Assembly: GCF_028389875.1 (NCBI RefSeq) | Contig: NC_084687.1 | Coordinates: forward strand, 2,320,611 to 2,384,610 | Source: Rhea pennata | Lineage: Eukaryota > Chordata > Aves > Rheiformes > Rheidae | Length of the DNA: 64,000 nt | Direction: 5' to 3' | Shown: in pieces, positions 1 to 15,100 of the stretch | Numbering within the stretch: position 1 is the first letter of the stretch | Layout of the letters: each line of letters starts with the position of its first letter | Notes under the pieces: model-generated | What the model saw: only the letters and a program-made list of their open reading frames with translations | The model's database searches: none | What the model was told of the DNA's origin: nothing | Program-made: the position numbers and the translations under genes

Positions 1-1016
1 TCAGCACCTAAAGCTACGCTTCTTTGGCGCTCTCTCGCTCGAGCCCAAGCTAGAGTCTCTTCAAGGAAACAGTTCCTGGAAAACTCCCCTCTCTGTCCAT
101 GATAGCGCTAGCACCGGCCACAGGCCCAAGGCGACGGAAAGAGGGGTTTAAAAGCTCTCTAGGGTGAGGAAGGAACTGAATTTTCTCTCCCGCTTCCTGA
201 GCATGTTTTCCAATTGCTAGGGTATTACAGGAAATGCATGTCACCAGTTCCTGGGGCCAAGTGGTGTTTTGATTTATTGTTGCAATACTTCTGTTACTCT
301 TAAAAGTGAGCTGTGCTCAATTCCTTGAAAGGAGAGACGCACACAAGCGTCCTCTGGACTACTGCAGCTCTGGGTTCCCAATAGACAAAAGTATCTTCCT
401 ACCATCCCGAGATGCTTCAGAGGTGGAGGGCTAGGATTTCACCCACTGGGTTCATAGCGTTTCCCACCGACCGGCCCCGAGCAGCTCCTCGATGGCGACA
501 GCAGAACGTGCTCTGCATGCACTCCTTGTGCTCTGCACAGCAAGCCTAGGCACTTCTTTCAGGGTTTGAAACGCTCCTCTGAATGCCAGGGCCTGTGGCA
601 CATGCTGCAGCACTTTACTTGTTAAGCCCTCTATTAAATTTAGCTTAGCCACCTTGAGTCAGTCCACATTCGAAATGGCATTAAAAAAAGGAAAAAACGA
701 GACAAAAAACAGGACTTACTGTGCTATGTAGTACAGAAAGCTTTTAGAAACCCCAGGATGACAGTACTATACACAAGTAAAGCATCAGAAAATTGCTTTC
801 TAAACAGCAGGCAGGATTGCACTTTAAGTCTTTCACCGAGCAGGACAGAGCAGCAGACACATATAAAGACAACTGGTGCTCTCAGAAGTCTTATTTATTA
901 AGAGCAGAAAGGAAATTTTGCTTAAGTTTTATACATAAAAAAGTAAACAGTAAAATTTTCTTTTTAAAGTCTTTCCACTGAAGAAAATTGAGAAATAAGT
1001 TGTCTTTTAGATAATG
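1..1016. other. Sequence beyond the CEPT1 3' end, no gene recognised
   Basis: I recognise no exon here. Short open frames exist on both strands (for example 452-652 minus) but have no recognisable protein. The region may hold a longer CEPT1 3'UTR or the distal end of a convergent neighbour. In human the gene convergent with CEPT1 is DENND2D, but I see no DENND2D coding sequence. A minus-strand AATAAA at 899-894 could be a distal poly(A) signal for CEPT1. Confidence 0.4.
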
Positions 1017-1685
1017 TTTATTTAAAAAAATAAAATTGACAAAGATACCACACTATTTTGCATGCCAGTCATCCCTTTGACTTGCAGAACCTTGCTCAAT
1101 GTATTGTTCTTTAGCAACAAACAACTTTTATCAGCAATGCATAAGCAAATGAACCACATCAATCTGGACTCAAACCCTGTCGGTTACTTCAGCTACACAA
1201 GCTAGTGCGATATCTCTGTTTTTACCAGCTCAGGTCTTTAGTAAATAAATTTCAAGTGGACACTAAACAAGTATTTCACTAAGAGATGATGAAATATTAA
1301 AATTAAAAGGAAGTTGTATTGCAGCTTGTAATTATACTACATTAGAAACTTGAGTTGTTTGGGGATCCATTCACCATATATAGATTATTTTGTAATCAAG
1401 GTAGTAACAAAGACAGAGCATTACTCCCTGCATGCTTTCCTGGGCATTGAACCAGTAGAGTTAACTACATGTAGAGTTGACTAGGGTGTACTTGGAATTC
1501 ACTCTGTCAGGCAGGAGACTAGTTAAGGAGTGTTACTGATAACAAAGAATAAAAGTTATACAACATTGATTATCATAAATTAATTTGTTCTTATCTGCTT
1601 TTGCCTTAGTCTCCTACATATCTTTATATTTTTTCACGTAGAAAACTCACTCTTATTTCTCCTTATGAACACCCCCCCCCATTTA
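1017..1685 (-). other. CEPT1: CEPT1 3'UTR (approximate)
   Basis: This is the sequence after the CEPT1 stop codon on the minus strand. It is AT-rich and without a sustained reading frame. Minus-strand AATAAA hexamers occur at 1022-1017 and 899-894 and are the best visible poly(A) signals, giving a 3'UTR of roughly 0.65-0.8 kb. The true end cannot be fixed from sequence alone. Confidence 0.5.
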
Positions 1686-1805
1686 CTAATGGTGATTAGA
1701 ATGCGTGGAAGACGACTTGATTCGGAATACGTGGATGTGCAGATGGGCAGCAATCTGATTGCACACACTGACACAGTATCGAAGCAGATCAAAGAGAGAG
1801 AAGAT
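1686..1805 (-). CDS. CEPT1: CEPT1 last coding exon
   Basis: The acceptor TTGGCAG precedes 1805. The exon encodes 39 residues beginning [10 protein letters not shown] and ending in a His-rich tail (SNHH) with stop TAG at 1688-1686. It carries the final hydrophobic segment and the basic cytosolic tail. The preceding exon ends in phase 0, so the frame is continuous. Confidence 0.95.
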
Positions 1806-4800
1806 CTGCCAAGGGAAAAGAAAAATTACATGCATTTAGATCCATGTCTCCATGACACAAGAGAATCACATGGTCCATATTCTTCAGAATAAAGGCACTC
1901 AGCATCTGCTTTTCTAGAACTAAATCTTCAATTGTCTTTAGTGAATGTTTATTCCTGTAGTTTCTAAAAGATACTGGGTTGTCTTCCAGCTTTGTAAAAA
2001 CATACAGGTTTTAATTCTAGAGTCAGAGGGAGGTAAAAGCTAAAATTACTATACAGATACAATGAAACGCCCCGTTAACTCTGAACAGTGATAATATCAG
2101 TTCTATTTATTAAAAGCTTTACACTGATTTAGTAGAATAAGCTCGAGTGCTCTGTAAGCACATGTTCACCTTAAAACGACTTTTCTTAATGTTTGCAGCT
2201 ACTAATGACAGATGAAATGTCTTCAAGAGATTAAGGCAGAGCCATACACTTCACACATACTGTATTCCCTTGCTAACAATACACCCACACAGATCTTCAA
2301 AATACTCTAAGCTTTGAAGATTTGCTACATAGCTTTAAAAGTCCATTTACATTACGCACAAGAGTCCACACCACCAAGCATATCTTGTTTGCCTCAGTTT
2401 GCAGGAATCCTATTTGAAATTGGCTCAGGAAAATATGATCCCAGCCCATCATCCTCTAGGCAAGTCAGCTAGCCCCAGCCAAGGCAAACAGTGTTTGAGA
2501 AAGAATACAAATGCTTGTAATGATTGCTGGCAAAGTGAGCCCATACTTACCAGGGCAATCCAAAGTACAATATACTCATCGATAAAGCTGTTGAAATACT
2601 GGTCCAGAAACAAGAGTGCTGGGCCTATGAATGCTGTGTCATGCAGATGCATTTCGCTCTTGGTCATATGTGCAACCTAAATAAAAAGGTTTAAGTAATA
2701 AACAATACTTCAGCAAAGGTAGAGTGATTTCAGAATGCACAACCAAAAAAGTTCTCATTCAAGCCACATTTACTATGAGATGCATCAAGTACTTAAGTAG
2801 CAGTAGTAATCCTGTTTTAGCTATGAGAGTCTAAAGCTACACAAAATGCAAAGCTTGCAGAGAAGTCTCTCATTCACACAAAGTTTAGCTACAGAAGAAA
2901 AATTACACTTCTCTAGCACACAAGCTCTTCTTCCTGCCAGAAAGAAAACAGCAATCTGCAAGCAGAATAGTGAATTTTAGGTTTAGTTGAGCCTCGAAAC
3001 AAAAATTCACAACTGCTAGATCTTAGAAATACTTGGTGTTCCTCACACTTCACCAGCTGATTGCTGTCTGATGAGGATTACCATGCCTCCCTGGTGCAAG
3101 TCCACTGATTGTGCTTTTTTGTGCCCAAGCGCAGTCTTCCTGCCCTCCTCCATGTGCTCACGCGCATACTGCACAGAGGCTGTACTGCACCACATCCTCA
3201 CTTCTACCAGCAGAACTGTTTATGCGGCTGTGTGGTGAACAGATCTTGGTCAAAAATAACCTATTTTTTCTCCATGTGAGTTATGTCCAACACTGATCCA
3301 ACTCACATGGCAATACAAGGCACGCCTTCAGAGCTAAGGAGGTGGTGTGGGGCAGCAGCTCTCCATTCAACAGCAGTTCCCCTCCTCTCTTGACAGCATT
3401 GCTGTCTGTTCCCTAGTACAAACCAGTTAAACAACTGGAGAGAAATAGTGGTTACAATTATTAAGGTGAACCTCAAGTAACAGTTCTAAACTTGACAAAT
3501 AACTTCCGTCAGAACTCTTCAGCTGGCTTCAGCAGTTCTGCCCCTGCTCCTCCCCCCAGCAGGCTCTCCTCCCTTCTGCACGTGGGGAGATTTTCAGTCA
3601 GCTCTATTCCCAGCCCAGTTCATCATCCACATGCACAAACACATTGCAGAAACGTGAATGAGTAGCCGGGGAAGAGGAACAGAACTTAGAGAACTGTAAA
3701 CTGTACTGGCACAAACTGTGTAACCATGGCCTGAGCTTGAAGTTTACTACTCCCATTTCAAATGCAAAGAAAGGCTCTGAGTTCCATTCCCTGCCCTTCA
3801 CAGCTTCTTTAACAAAGGAAATGCAAATATTTTATCATTTCAGTACACAAACCAGAATAAAGTTAGTTGATGAAATAGGCACAGGACTTTAAAAGCTACA
3901 AAAAAAGTTCTACTGCAATAACAGAAGAGACTCAATGATTCAGAGGCACTTACCACTAGCTTATTTGTTATCTTAGCAGATACAAAACCAAAAGTAAGTA
4001 TATACAAGCAGGGATGCTTTTCAAAGAGCTGCACAGCAGATTTCTTGTAGATCATTGCAGCTAATGCAATCACTGACCCAATATGAAGAAAAGGTGAGAG
4101 GACACTTGTTCCCTACAGTAAGATAAAGCGTTTAATTAACCAAGTATACACACATTGCAAAAACAAAAAATACAACAAAAAAACAGTAAACCAAATTATT
4201 TGCATGGTATGCAGTTTGCAGACAGGTGGTTTGTAACTATCGTCACATTAAAACATGTCTTTCAGAACACACAAAAGCAGGAACAAAGCGTGGTGAAATC
4301 TGAACGAGCGCTGTCTCGTAATGTGGTTGAGCCCTTTCTTGTGCTGACATCCTACCACCTGCCTTGTGTACAGGTTATAAATTAGTTTAAGTCATAGTCT
4401 CAAAAATAAGATGAGGGGGGAGAAGAGCCTGTAGAGAGCAAAAAACGCACAGTTTTGACGCTTGTCTGAACAGGTAGGAGCTGATTCTGTTAGCCAAGTG
4501 ACAGAAGACAGTACTACTGTCTATATTTCTGTGCTGCTAGACAAATTTAAACAAAACATTTTCTAGGAAGAAAATAATAGTTACACTGGTGTAGAATGGT
4601 TCTTGGAAAACTCCTTGGGCTCCAAAATCAATCATCTTCTCTTCTGAAGCAGAAGAGACTTTTCCAGTTTCCCTCACTTGTGCTTTTCACTGATAACATG
4701 AACATTACAATTCTTCTAGAATGATGAAAACCATAGCCAGTCTTCTTGACAAACTTCCTTCTGAATGGATTTTTGCACTGGGCTTTGTGAACTCTCTAGG

Positions 4801-7800
4801 GGAGCATACATTTGCATAATTTTTCTATCATTAACTCAAAAGCAAATATCAAAGTACCACAAGCATTTTTAATCACTCACATTTTCAATTTTTTTTCTTC
4901 ACTCCTAAAACTACTATTCTCACACAAACAATATTTACCTTTTTTCCAAGCCAGCAAGTAAGTGAAAGGAAACTGTTTTATAGGTAGGAGGTCTTATGTT
5001 AAATCACAACTGAAGGCATGTCTGTAAAGCCACAGGGTGCTGAAGAGGAAGTAAAAGCAGCAGAACCGAGTACTCACTGCTATAGTGGATCCATTTTTGC
5101 CAACTCCGCCTGTGAAGATTACACCAAAGTAGTTTGTACAGGAGAATATGGTTCCAGCAACAGTACAGAGAGCTGGGAATATTTTCACCTGAATATTCAG
5201 CACTGGAATCTTAATGGTAGAGAAATAATAAGTTAAAGTATACACAAACAAAATAAAACAAGTTTTACATACTTCTGGTGCACTCAAACACTCCACTTTC
5301 TAACAACATATGTGCTTTCCTCTCTCTGGTATACAGAGATTTAAATTTCTGGAAAGCATATCAGAGAAGTATGTATTTTTCCCAATTATCCTTCCATCAA
5401 ACTTCCCTGATCAGTGAGACTTTTCTTTCATTACCTGAAAAAGAATCATCAAAAGCAGATTAATGAGCAGAAACCTGCTCCCAGTACTACCCTTCCAAAC
5501 ACTGAGAACTCCTAGCTAAGTTTCTCACCTATCAGGCAGAGAAGTGCATTGGTGATCTTTTCCTGAGCCCATCATAAAAATTTATAGCTGCAGCTCGAAC
5601 CAACCTGGGCAACGCAAGAGTCTACTGATTACACAAAGATCCTTAAAAATTGGATTCTACCCTATGGGCCATAAAAGAAAACAAAGATCAGATGGTTCAT
5701 CTCAGTCTCCCAGCTTAAGAGAGCAAGTGATAGGGTTGCTAAAGTGAAAAATGAGCACAGGCAACTTTGAAGATGACTAGTGCCTTTCTTTCATTTAACA
5801 GCAGTGTTTTGAGCAGAAAGAGGAAATTAGAAATAGTGAAGAAAGTTAACAACAAATCACAGCAAGCATGTTATGGAAGCAGGTGTTGAGAGAAAAATTC
5901 CAAGAAAAAAAAAATCCAGCTTTAGCAACTACTAAAAGTCTTCTTGGTCTCTTATTTCAATATTTGCAGTCATACCACTCACAAGGGAATAAACACATTT
6001 AGATCCCAAACAGCAGAGAGTCCAACTACATACAGAAGTTCAGATGAGGTCAAGTTGTTTCTATTTTAGTATTTTGAATTACACTGTCAGCATAGCTTTC
6101 AGTAGATACAGATTCTTAGCTTTCTGCTGTGTTTAACAGCTTAATGATCTCTCAGTGTTTTCATGACTACATACGAAAATTGTGAGGTAGAGGAAGCTCT
6201 ACCTCTTCATGCTTTTCTCTTACAGAGCCTATAGAGGAGCAGACAGACCACCTCTCCAAATCACTGTCCTGCAGGGTTCTCAGGTGGCACAGCTTCGTGG
6301 CACTCCCCAGCATACTTCTCCCTTGCTCAGGCTGCCCTGTTAGTCAACTAAAATGTTTTCAGAGAGATGCTAAAGGGAAGAATAATGACAAGTAAACAAA
6401 AGAAAGGCATAGACTGCCACAGAGTGGACAATAAAATGAAACAGGATCTCCAAGCCACTCCTAACAAGGCTCTGAGAATCATGCTGAGCAAGGGGAGAAG
6501 GATGAGACCACACTGGTAATAAGGCTCTAGCAAAGATGGATGTTAACACACTTTCTTGCTTCCACTGATAGTTGCATCAGCAGGGAATGACTGGTCTTAA
6601 ACTGCACTTAGCTGGCAGAAATAAACAACAGGAAACAAAGTTACTTGCAAAAGTTTGGCAGGGATGAAGTCAGAGGAGAGGTCTAAGAAGGCAGTGCTTA
6701 CTAAATTGCTTTGCATCTGAAACGGATGCAGCAGGGCCAAGAGTTAACAGCAGCACAGGCAAGCAAATAGCATGGCAAAAGAAAAACAAAAAAAAAATAC
6801 AAAAAAAAAAAAAAAACAAAAAAAGAACAGTGGGAGGGAGAGAGAGTTGTACCTAGAGATCTTCCTACAGGCTTGCATTTCAGTCCCAGCCTTTTTAAAC
6901 AAGAGGCAAACACAGGGTGAACCACAGGATTTCCTTGTCTGGTGTTCCACATATCACTGAAGTCCATGCAATTATTTTGACCTTGCTGGTAATTCACCCA
7001 GGCTTCGCTAGAAGTCAAACATCAGCAGCTCTTCTGAAGACTATATAATACTGCTGAAAAAAAGTATCACAGGCCAATTCTTTCATAGCCAAACTATGCT
7101 TTCTGTTAAATCCTTTGAAGATGATTAGAAGAGAGGCTGCATAGAAAGCTTTTGAATACATAGTACCTCCTGGTTAAGGGAGAATTCTGAATTCTGGCAG
7201 GAAAAAAAAAAAAAAACACCATGCTAGTAGAAACAAGTGGCAGCAGGCAAAGAATGTATTACACAGTGTTTGCCAGAGAACACATTAAAGCGAATCCAGA
7301 GTCATTCACCAGAAAAATCAATTTGATATTTCCAGACCTGTTCTGGATCCTGCCACGTGCAATCAAACCTCTAAGCAACAAAGAATGGGGAACAGAAAGG
7401 AGTGGGAAACTGATAGGAAAAGAGCACAGCTAAGGGCTTAGCAAAGCAACACTGAAAAGCACCCAAGACGTCCATAAGCGGACACACAGAGACCCTCCCT
7501 CCAGAAACTCTTCCTGGTTAACTCACAGTTAGAAAAAGCTTAACCAACTGGGCAAGTAATAGCATTCTGCTGGCCCTTCAGGCAAGGCTGGATCCCAGCT
7601 GCAGTGTAGAGCTCGGTCTACATGCACTTCTACCACATCTACAATAGAGATAATAACCCATAAAGGGTAAAAACCAAGCTCACTTTATATTCATGAACTC
7701 TTTATTCTTTTAAGAATTCTACTGTGGAATAAAATAGAAGCAATTCTAGCACTTCTCCCTTTAAACACAATGATAAATATATCAAGCAAGCTGAACCTAA

Positions 7801-10800
7801 GCTTGCTCACTCACGTTTGCTAAATGAGGATCTCTGCTGAAATAGTACTCACCAGAAGTTACTGATTGCCAGAAGCCTTGCAGAATGGCATATTAAAAAG
7901 CTTTAAAGAGAACCTACACTGAGAGAAAGGAGGAAGCCAGGACTAGTATGCACCATTTCACGAGGAAAAAGAAGAAAGCTAATGAAAGCGATAATTGACA
8001 AAATACACAATTCTGCGTTCAAAAAAAATTCAGATTGGTTTGCTTTTCACATGTTAGCATAAAAAAAGTGGAATGTTTGAGCATACAACCAGGTATTGTA
8101 TTCCATCAATTTCTTTTTCCCTTATAAAAACAAACCAAAACACCAGTTTTGCTGTCATATGACATGTTAAAGGAAGAGAGTTTTTTTCTTCCTTTGTGTT
8201 GTTTTTCTCTTCTGCAAGTAGTAAGCAATGTCTATCTCCATAAACAAAAACAAAATCTCACAAGTGGAATGAAAGGGAAATACCTAGTTGTCATGGGAAA
8301 CATGCTAAAGTTTGCTCTCTGGAGAAACACATCCATAAATCCAACACTGGATTTTGAAATATTTTAACCTTTTGGGATCTAAGCAAAGTCTTGAAATTTC
8401 AAAAGTCCTTTGTTGCAGCAGCACTTGGCTGAAAAGGGAACAGTTATTAAGTAATAAAAGGGAATTTTAAACCTTCTCATGCAAGTATTATCTTGCACCA
8501 AATCAAGCCAGAAGCTGCTGCAGCAGCAATTGTTTTCTTTTAAGGTGAAAAAAGAAAACAGAATGTGAAATGGGGAATCCCTGTTTCTAATGCAGAAGAG
8601 CAGCTTTATGGATGCTGACCACACTAAAGTCTTTAGAAAAGTTTGGCATCAGTAAGCTGACTAGTAGGATTTTTTTTTTTTTAATAATAATTCTGTCCAC
8701 ACTCAATTTTATAGGTGGCATTTACTTTGCAGATTATGTAATAGTTTGGAGGTGCTTCAGAGGGGTCTCTTCATCTATTTGCTGTCTTGTAAACCCGGAA
8801 GCACATGTAGCAAAACTGAGGTAACCAAGATTCACTCTACAACATTATAGGGTTCATTTATCTACTTTTATGGAGCAGATTAGAAATTCAGTGATTTGGG
8901 TTAGAGCGTTTCAGTAATTTTTGACTATCTCTTGGTTTTCTTGCAGACTAAGATTTCCTTACCCACCTTGAAAAGTGCTTTCATCAAATACACAAACATC
9001 ACTCGGGAAGGAAAACCTACCATGAAATCAATACTTCAGAAGTTCTCTCAATCTGTTGTATCAGTGCTTCTCTCTGGGCAATGCTGTCTCAATAGCCATG
9101 AGGAGGAATGGGGGGGGGGACTTCAATAATACCAATATAAAAATAGATTGTGATATCCCGTGAATTTGCCAATTGACAGGGATTCGTGAGTCTCATTAAA
9201 AATCTGCAGGATCTACATGTAATCAGTCCGCAGCAGGCGATCCTGATCGTGCATGCCGACATCGTTTAAAAAATATATATATTTAATACATGTACATATA
9301 TAAATGGCAGTTTTTCCACATTCAGACCAAATTAGCTACTGAGGATTATCAACGGTGCTCCAAAATTTTCCCCCATAGCTTCAACCAATTCAGTGTTCTT
9401 CAGCTGGTGATTTAGCTTGCTGTTCATTCAAGCTTTGGCTAGATCACTCAAAAGCAGCTGGACTCCAGCAAAAGACAAACTAATATCCACATATTGCAGT
9501 TAAGTTAGTGAATTGTTTGATATTTTTCCATCTGCCAAACACCACAAAATAATGGCTTCTTCAAATAACTCTGGTAAAACCAGAGTGCATAATCATTGCC
9601 ATTTAAAAATCATACTTAAGAATAGGTATTTCCATTTTATGAGGAAAAGGTAGAGCTTTCCCTCACAAACGAAACTGATTTTCTATACAGGTAATTCTTC
9701 CAGCTTTCTCTTAGATCATTCTTATTTTATATTGCTTAATACACATTAAATAGGATATACAACAAAATTACCAGAGATTGCCAAAAAGGTGGTCCTCCGA
9801 TCACTGCCAGTAAATGCATGATTATTATGAAGATTTGCACTTCAGTCACATCAATTCTGATTAGGTACAAAAAGCCAAAAAAGCCAAAATTATTCAAAGC
9901 AATTTCAAGTCAATTATTTGCAAGCTCAGCAGCATTCCTCTATCATGCACAGTATAAAAATTCAAGAATACTCAGAAAAACAAAAGAGGCATTGATAATT
10001 TAGAAAGCAAAATATATTTTAGTTTCTTTGTTTAAAGAGCCATGCCATGGGTTTTTTTCTCTCTTTAATTTCACAGTGTGATAAAAATCCATTTTGTCAA
10101 AAGGAACAGTTGGTTTATTTCTGCAACTGATCCTGGTCAGTTAAATATTCAGTTTTAACCTTGTCCACCAAAAAAAAAAAAAAAATGAATTGATTTCAGA
10201 TGATAAAATCTGGGAAAGATTTTTATTCCCCACTTTTTGAGACACACCAAACTCGCAAGATAAACCTGAATCCCTGAAGAGCTTATGCCTATGTAAACTG
10301 CAGAGTCAACTGCGTTGCTAAAGATTACACAATTCAGTATCTAGCATGCACCAAGAAGAGAAACCACTTCTGGTTCTACCATAGCTAGTATGTTTTGTAG
10401 AAGGGCAGGAAGGAAAAGTTTACAAAAAAGACTCAAGTTACGACTTTGTTTTAAAGATCATGCAAAAGTCTCAGTGCTAGCAAGAGGGAAAAGCAAGGCC
10501 GTACAAATCAATTCCAGAAACGTAATTAAAGAAAAAATATAAAGAGGAGGGACTTTCTGGTTATAATAGGAAGCCATAATACTGTCTTATATGACAACAC
10601 TGTACCAAAAATAATCCTTTGGGTTAGTTCCAAATAAAAATGGCATAAACCTAATCATGAAGTTCTTCCTAAAATACTCAAAACCAGTCTTTGGACACAT
10701 GCTTTGTTGTTGTAAGGATTCTACTGATATTAAGGTACAGCTGCATAGCCAACAAGAATAATCTTTATTTATTTATTTGTTTATTGGGGGGGGGGAAATG

Positions 10801-12062
10801 ACCTACAAGACTGTAAAAGCAAGTTTAATATCAGATCAGTGTGTACTACCTCAAATTCTTTCTATAGCCTTTACTCCCATTTTGGAGTAGATCCTCCAGT
10901 CTAGCCAAAAAATATTTTCATTTTTAGCAGCAAAGCAATATGAGCAAGCAATAACTATGAGGCAGCATCTAGCTTCCCTGTAGCACATCCTCAAAAGGAC
11001 AAGAAAGCAAAAGGGCAAGTGTACACTGGGTTCAATGCGATCTCTCTTCTTACTGTGAATCCTCTACACGTCGGCTGCTGCTTGCAGCCCACTGTAGAAA
11101 AACACTGCACCCAGCTGCCTCTGTGCAACGTCACCTTTCCAGCAGCCCAGAGACTTTCCGAACAGCTCCCTAAGAGCAGGATCCGCACCTAGGGAACAGA
11201 CAGCAGAATCGGCACGTGGCACCTCTACCAACAGCACGCAAACAGGATATGAGGCGCCCAACCTTATCGCTGTTGCTACTGCAAACTCTCACTGCTCCCT
11301 CCCAAAGCCATAAAAGAGCAGTGAAGCAGCCAGCAACAGAGGAGAGCGTAAAAGGCAAGAAAGAAGAGGGGAGAGCAGCAATAGTTACGTAGCCAGCCTC
11401 TATCAGCCTGTAATGCAAAAGAGCTTGGCTTGGGAGGCTGGGGCTGTCGGAGTAAAGCTAGAGAAGATTGCAATAAAGATAATTTCCTTTACGCACTTTT
11501 GCTTTGTAGATTTGTCTTTTCACTATGTCAAGCACGTAGCTATGAAATACACGGGAAAAAGCTTTAGGGGTCCTCCTATATCCTGATTTCATTAATAATA
11601 TAATCAAAACTGGTCTGGGAGGAGATGCTTGCAGGGGGCAAGGGGGGAATCAATTCCCAGAAAAATTAAAAAGTTCTTAAAATCTGTGTTTTCAGTTTTC
11701 TCCCAAACAGGTGGAGCATTTAAAATACCTTGCAAGAAAAACTGCAAATGCTTAGGTTGTACAAGAAAAGTACAGCACATAAAAAACCATGATTAAAGAA
11801 AAATTGCTTCCCCTTAGCTTTTAAGATTAGTATGGAAATGTGTTTTCAGTACATCCAGTCAAGGAAGGGCTGAAGAAATTCAGTGAGCCTACATGGATTT
11901 AACACAAACGTATTTTAGCCTATTTCACAACTCCTGTCAATGACCTAGAAGAACATAAAGGAGCTGAAAAAACTCACAGGAGGAGTGACTGGTAACTAAT
12001 GTAGGCAGCTCAACTTTATAGCCTTACTTGGCTAGTAAATCAGGTTTCTTCTGGCAGCACTA

Positions 12063-12118
<56 letters not shown>

Positions 12119-15100
12119 CTAAAGATCCAAATCATTCAAAATGAAGTATGAAAAGTATTCAAGATAAGGTTTCCAAAAAAAATGGAAACTCTTAGAAGAA
12201 ACTGGTAGCCTATTGAAGGTAATAACCAAATTCATGGGTGCAGTGTCCAGATTCAGATTAGGAAGATTGTGCTATCAGCTACAGACACAGCCATTGGTAA
12301 CAGCCTTCACTATGCTGCCCTTAGTTCTGCTCTCCACAATTAAAGAAAAAAAAAATGGACAAGGCAGCTGGAAACAGTTCAGAACTAACCACAAGAATGA
12401 TATTTGGTCAAAAATTCCTTCTTGACTTATGGCATCATATTGCACAACAGAGTTCAGGTTTAACTTCAATTTCTACATAAAGATGTTGGATGCTAAACTG
12501 CTCCTTAAGCCAAAAACAAAGATATAAGATCTGCTGGCAAGAACTGGACCACCTAAACTGCTACTACAAATAAGGCGCAAGTTCTTAGTGGCAGGGGTGA
12601 AAAATGACTGCAACATATTACTTACAGGGGACTGTCCCCGCACTCATTAAAATCACTGCTGGATGGCTTTTTAACAGATAAGCTCTATGTCAGTGGAGTA
12701 CAGGCCTGAAGCTGCAATTACCCAGTGAAATTTTATCACAGGATTCAACTGCCAAGCGGTCACTTCTGCCCTTAGAAGTCTGTGACTACAGGAATCCGGA
12801 TGGGCAACTCCTCGAAGCCAGACCACAAAGGGGAACGACGCTTGGAGAGAGAAGCTGGGTCAAAGGGAGAGGTGGCTTGCTGTTCCTCTCTTCATTTCGC
12901 TGCAATTTCTGCTGTAATTCTGTGTCATTGTAAACTGGAATAAATCTGTGCTGCAAAAAAGGAGCAGTCATCCCCGCCTCTGTTTCTCCAACCATTTTCG
13001 CCTCCCCCAAAACCAACTGCTTAGTCCCTTCTCTTTTGCACCACCACTAGGCTACACTCTCATGCCACCAGCTACATCAGGAAATTGGCTTAGCTAAAAT
13101 AACGAAAAAAGGAAGGGGGGGGGAAGGTTCCTGCCCAAGTTTCCAGCAGATCAGCTTTCTTTATCCATTTTGTACAGCCTCGGGAGTGATGCACGCACCA
13201 CGGAGAGGGCAGTGAAAGGTCTTTTTGAGTCTTTTTTGGGGCAGAACAAAATCATGCTGAGCTAAAGTGACTGTGCAGCTACAGACTTGGAAAACGAGGA
13301 AGCAAAAGGAGGAATAATTGGGAAGAAAATTAAAGCCTCCAAATGCAACACTAGTGAACTGCTACCAGATCTCCTAGGAGTGCTAGACAGCCCTTAAAAT
13401 GCCACACAGTAATAAAAAAGAAAGAATACTAACTAAAAAGCAACGCAGCAATGGTTTTGTTAAGAAAGATGAAAAGATAATGTACAGCATTACCTGGAAA
13501 ATGTTAACATATACCAGGCAATCCAGAAGATATTCCTCCCTCCACCTTAATGATTAATTTGTATGTTTAAGTTACTTCAGGATAAAATGTGCTAGTAACA
13601 AAAAGAATCATGAACTGCCTCAGTCACCTTACTGGTTTTAAGTTCCAGGAGAAGTGGGAAGGTACCTAAAAAACAAAGCAAAAACCTGGACAACAGAGAA
13701 AAGTTGCTTGGTCACTTTGAACCTAGACTGGTTAAAGCCCTTCCATATTCCCCACACTGACCTTTTGGAGAAAAAAAAAAAAATATCTAGCCTGCTTTAG
13801 TGATCAGGGAAATTTATTCTCCAGTGCAGGAGGGATAAAAACACCTTCTGATATATTCCAGAGAGTAAATTACATTTTTATACAGAATTCAGTGGTACAT
13901 TGAAGTACATCTTCCTATGCTAAGGACTGTTGAAACCCAATTTAAGTGGATCATTCATTGACTAACAGTGAAAAATATTTTTGCTTGAATGCATAAAGAC
14001 AGCATTCTGATATCAAAAGTGGGGGAAAAGCCTTTGGTACTCCATTTATTATTGCAAAAGTCAGCATGTCAGATAAACATGACCAACAGCCTGGTGCCCT
14101 AAATAGGCCTGCAGGAAAGCAGAAATATTTCAAAAAAAGAAGGGGATCAGCCAGTTCAAAGTCTGATTCTATTTTCTCCGTGTGCTTTTATTTATTTGCT
14201 TAAATGCTACAGTGGGTTTCCTAAGAAAAACAAAAGGGCAAGGCTAGCAGCCTAAATTTTACAGCTAAATTAAGGAGGTTTCCTAAAACTGAACTGAGGT
14301 ATTTTCAGTAATCACTTAGGCCACACTTCCCCTAACCTGACAGGTTTTTTTTTGCCTGATGTTTCCTGACAAATTGAGTCATGTCAGCATTGCCCAAACA
14401 GTTTATGTTGCTAGGATAATGCAGAGACATAACGCACAACATGCGGCGGATCCCTAACACCTATGAAACGAAGAAAATGAAACAAACTGTTTTCCTGAGA
14501 CATGCCTGCACTACAATAGATGGACGTGAACTTACTGCAGCAGTTCCTCAACAGACACAAAGCCACCGAGTCCCAAAGAGCTCTTATTCAAATAAACTGG
14601 GGGCTTTTTCATCCTTTAGAAAATAAATAGAAGACCTGGAGTCAAGTTGTTAAGACCACCAGGCGCATCCAGGCAAAGAATCAAGGAACAAAGATTAGAT
14701 ATTGAAGACAAAGCTACAAAGACCCTAGACTTAGTAGTTTAACAAACTAAAAAGGTGTAGACAGAACGTTTAACTGCAAGGCTGAGAAAAACATTTAAGC
14801 CATGAACTTGAAAAAAAACTGATTCTGCAAACTGGTGTTAAGAACAAACAACAAATGTGAGTTCTGCAGAACTGAAGCTGGCAAGCAGGAACTTGGTCCA
14901 AAAAAAGTTAATGTTTTACCAGCTACCATTGTGAACTAAAGATTGTAAATGAAGACATTAAATAGGCGTTCAAATAAAGTTGGGGAAGCAAAAGTGTTGT
15001 GTGTTCTTAAATATACATTTTATCCCTTACTCCTCGTCTTTCTGAGCTCACAAGATAGCAGTATGCTCACAGGCATCTTCGAAAGACATTCTCCAATTCT

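Noticed and set aside
1..660. Convergent DENND2D 3' end at the left edge
   Set aside because: Expected from human gene order, but no DENND2D coding sequence or diagnostic feature can be seen.
6701..7018. 105-codon minus-strand frame rich in Phe
   Set aside because: The Phe-rich centre is just the poly(A) tract read on the opposite strand.
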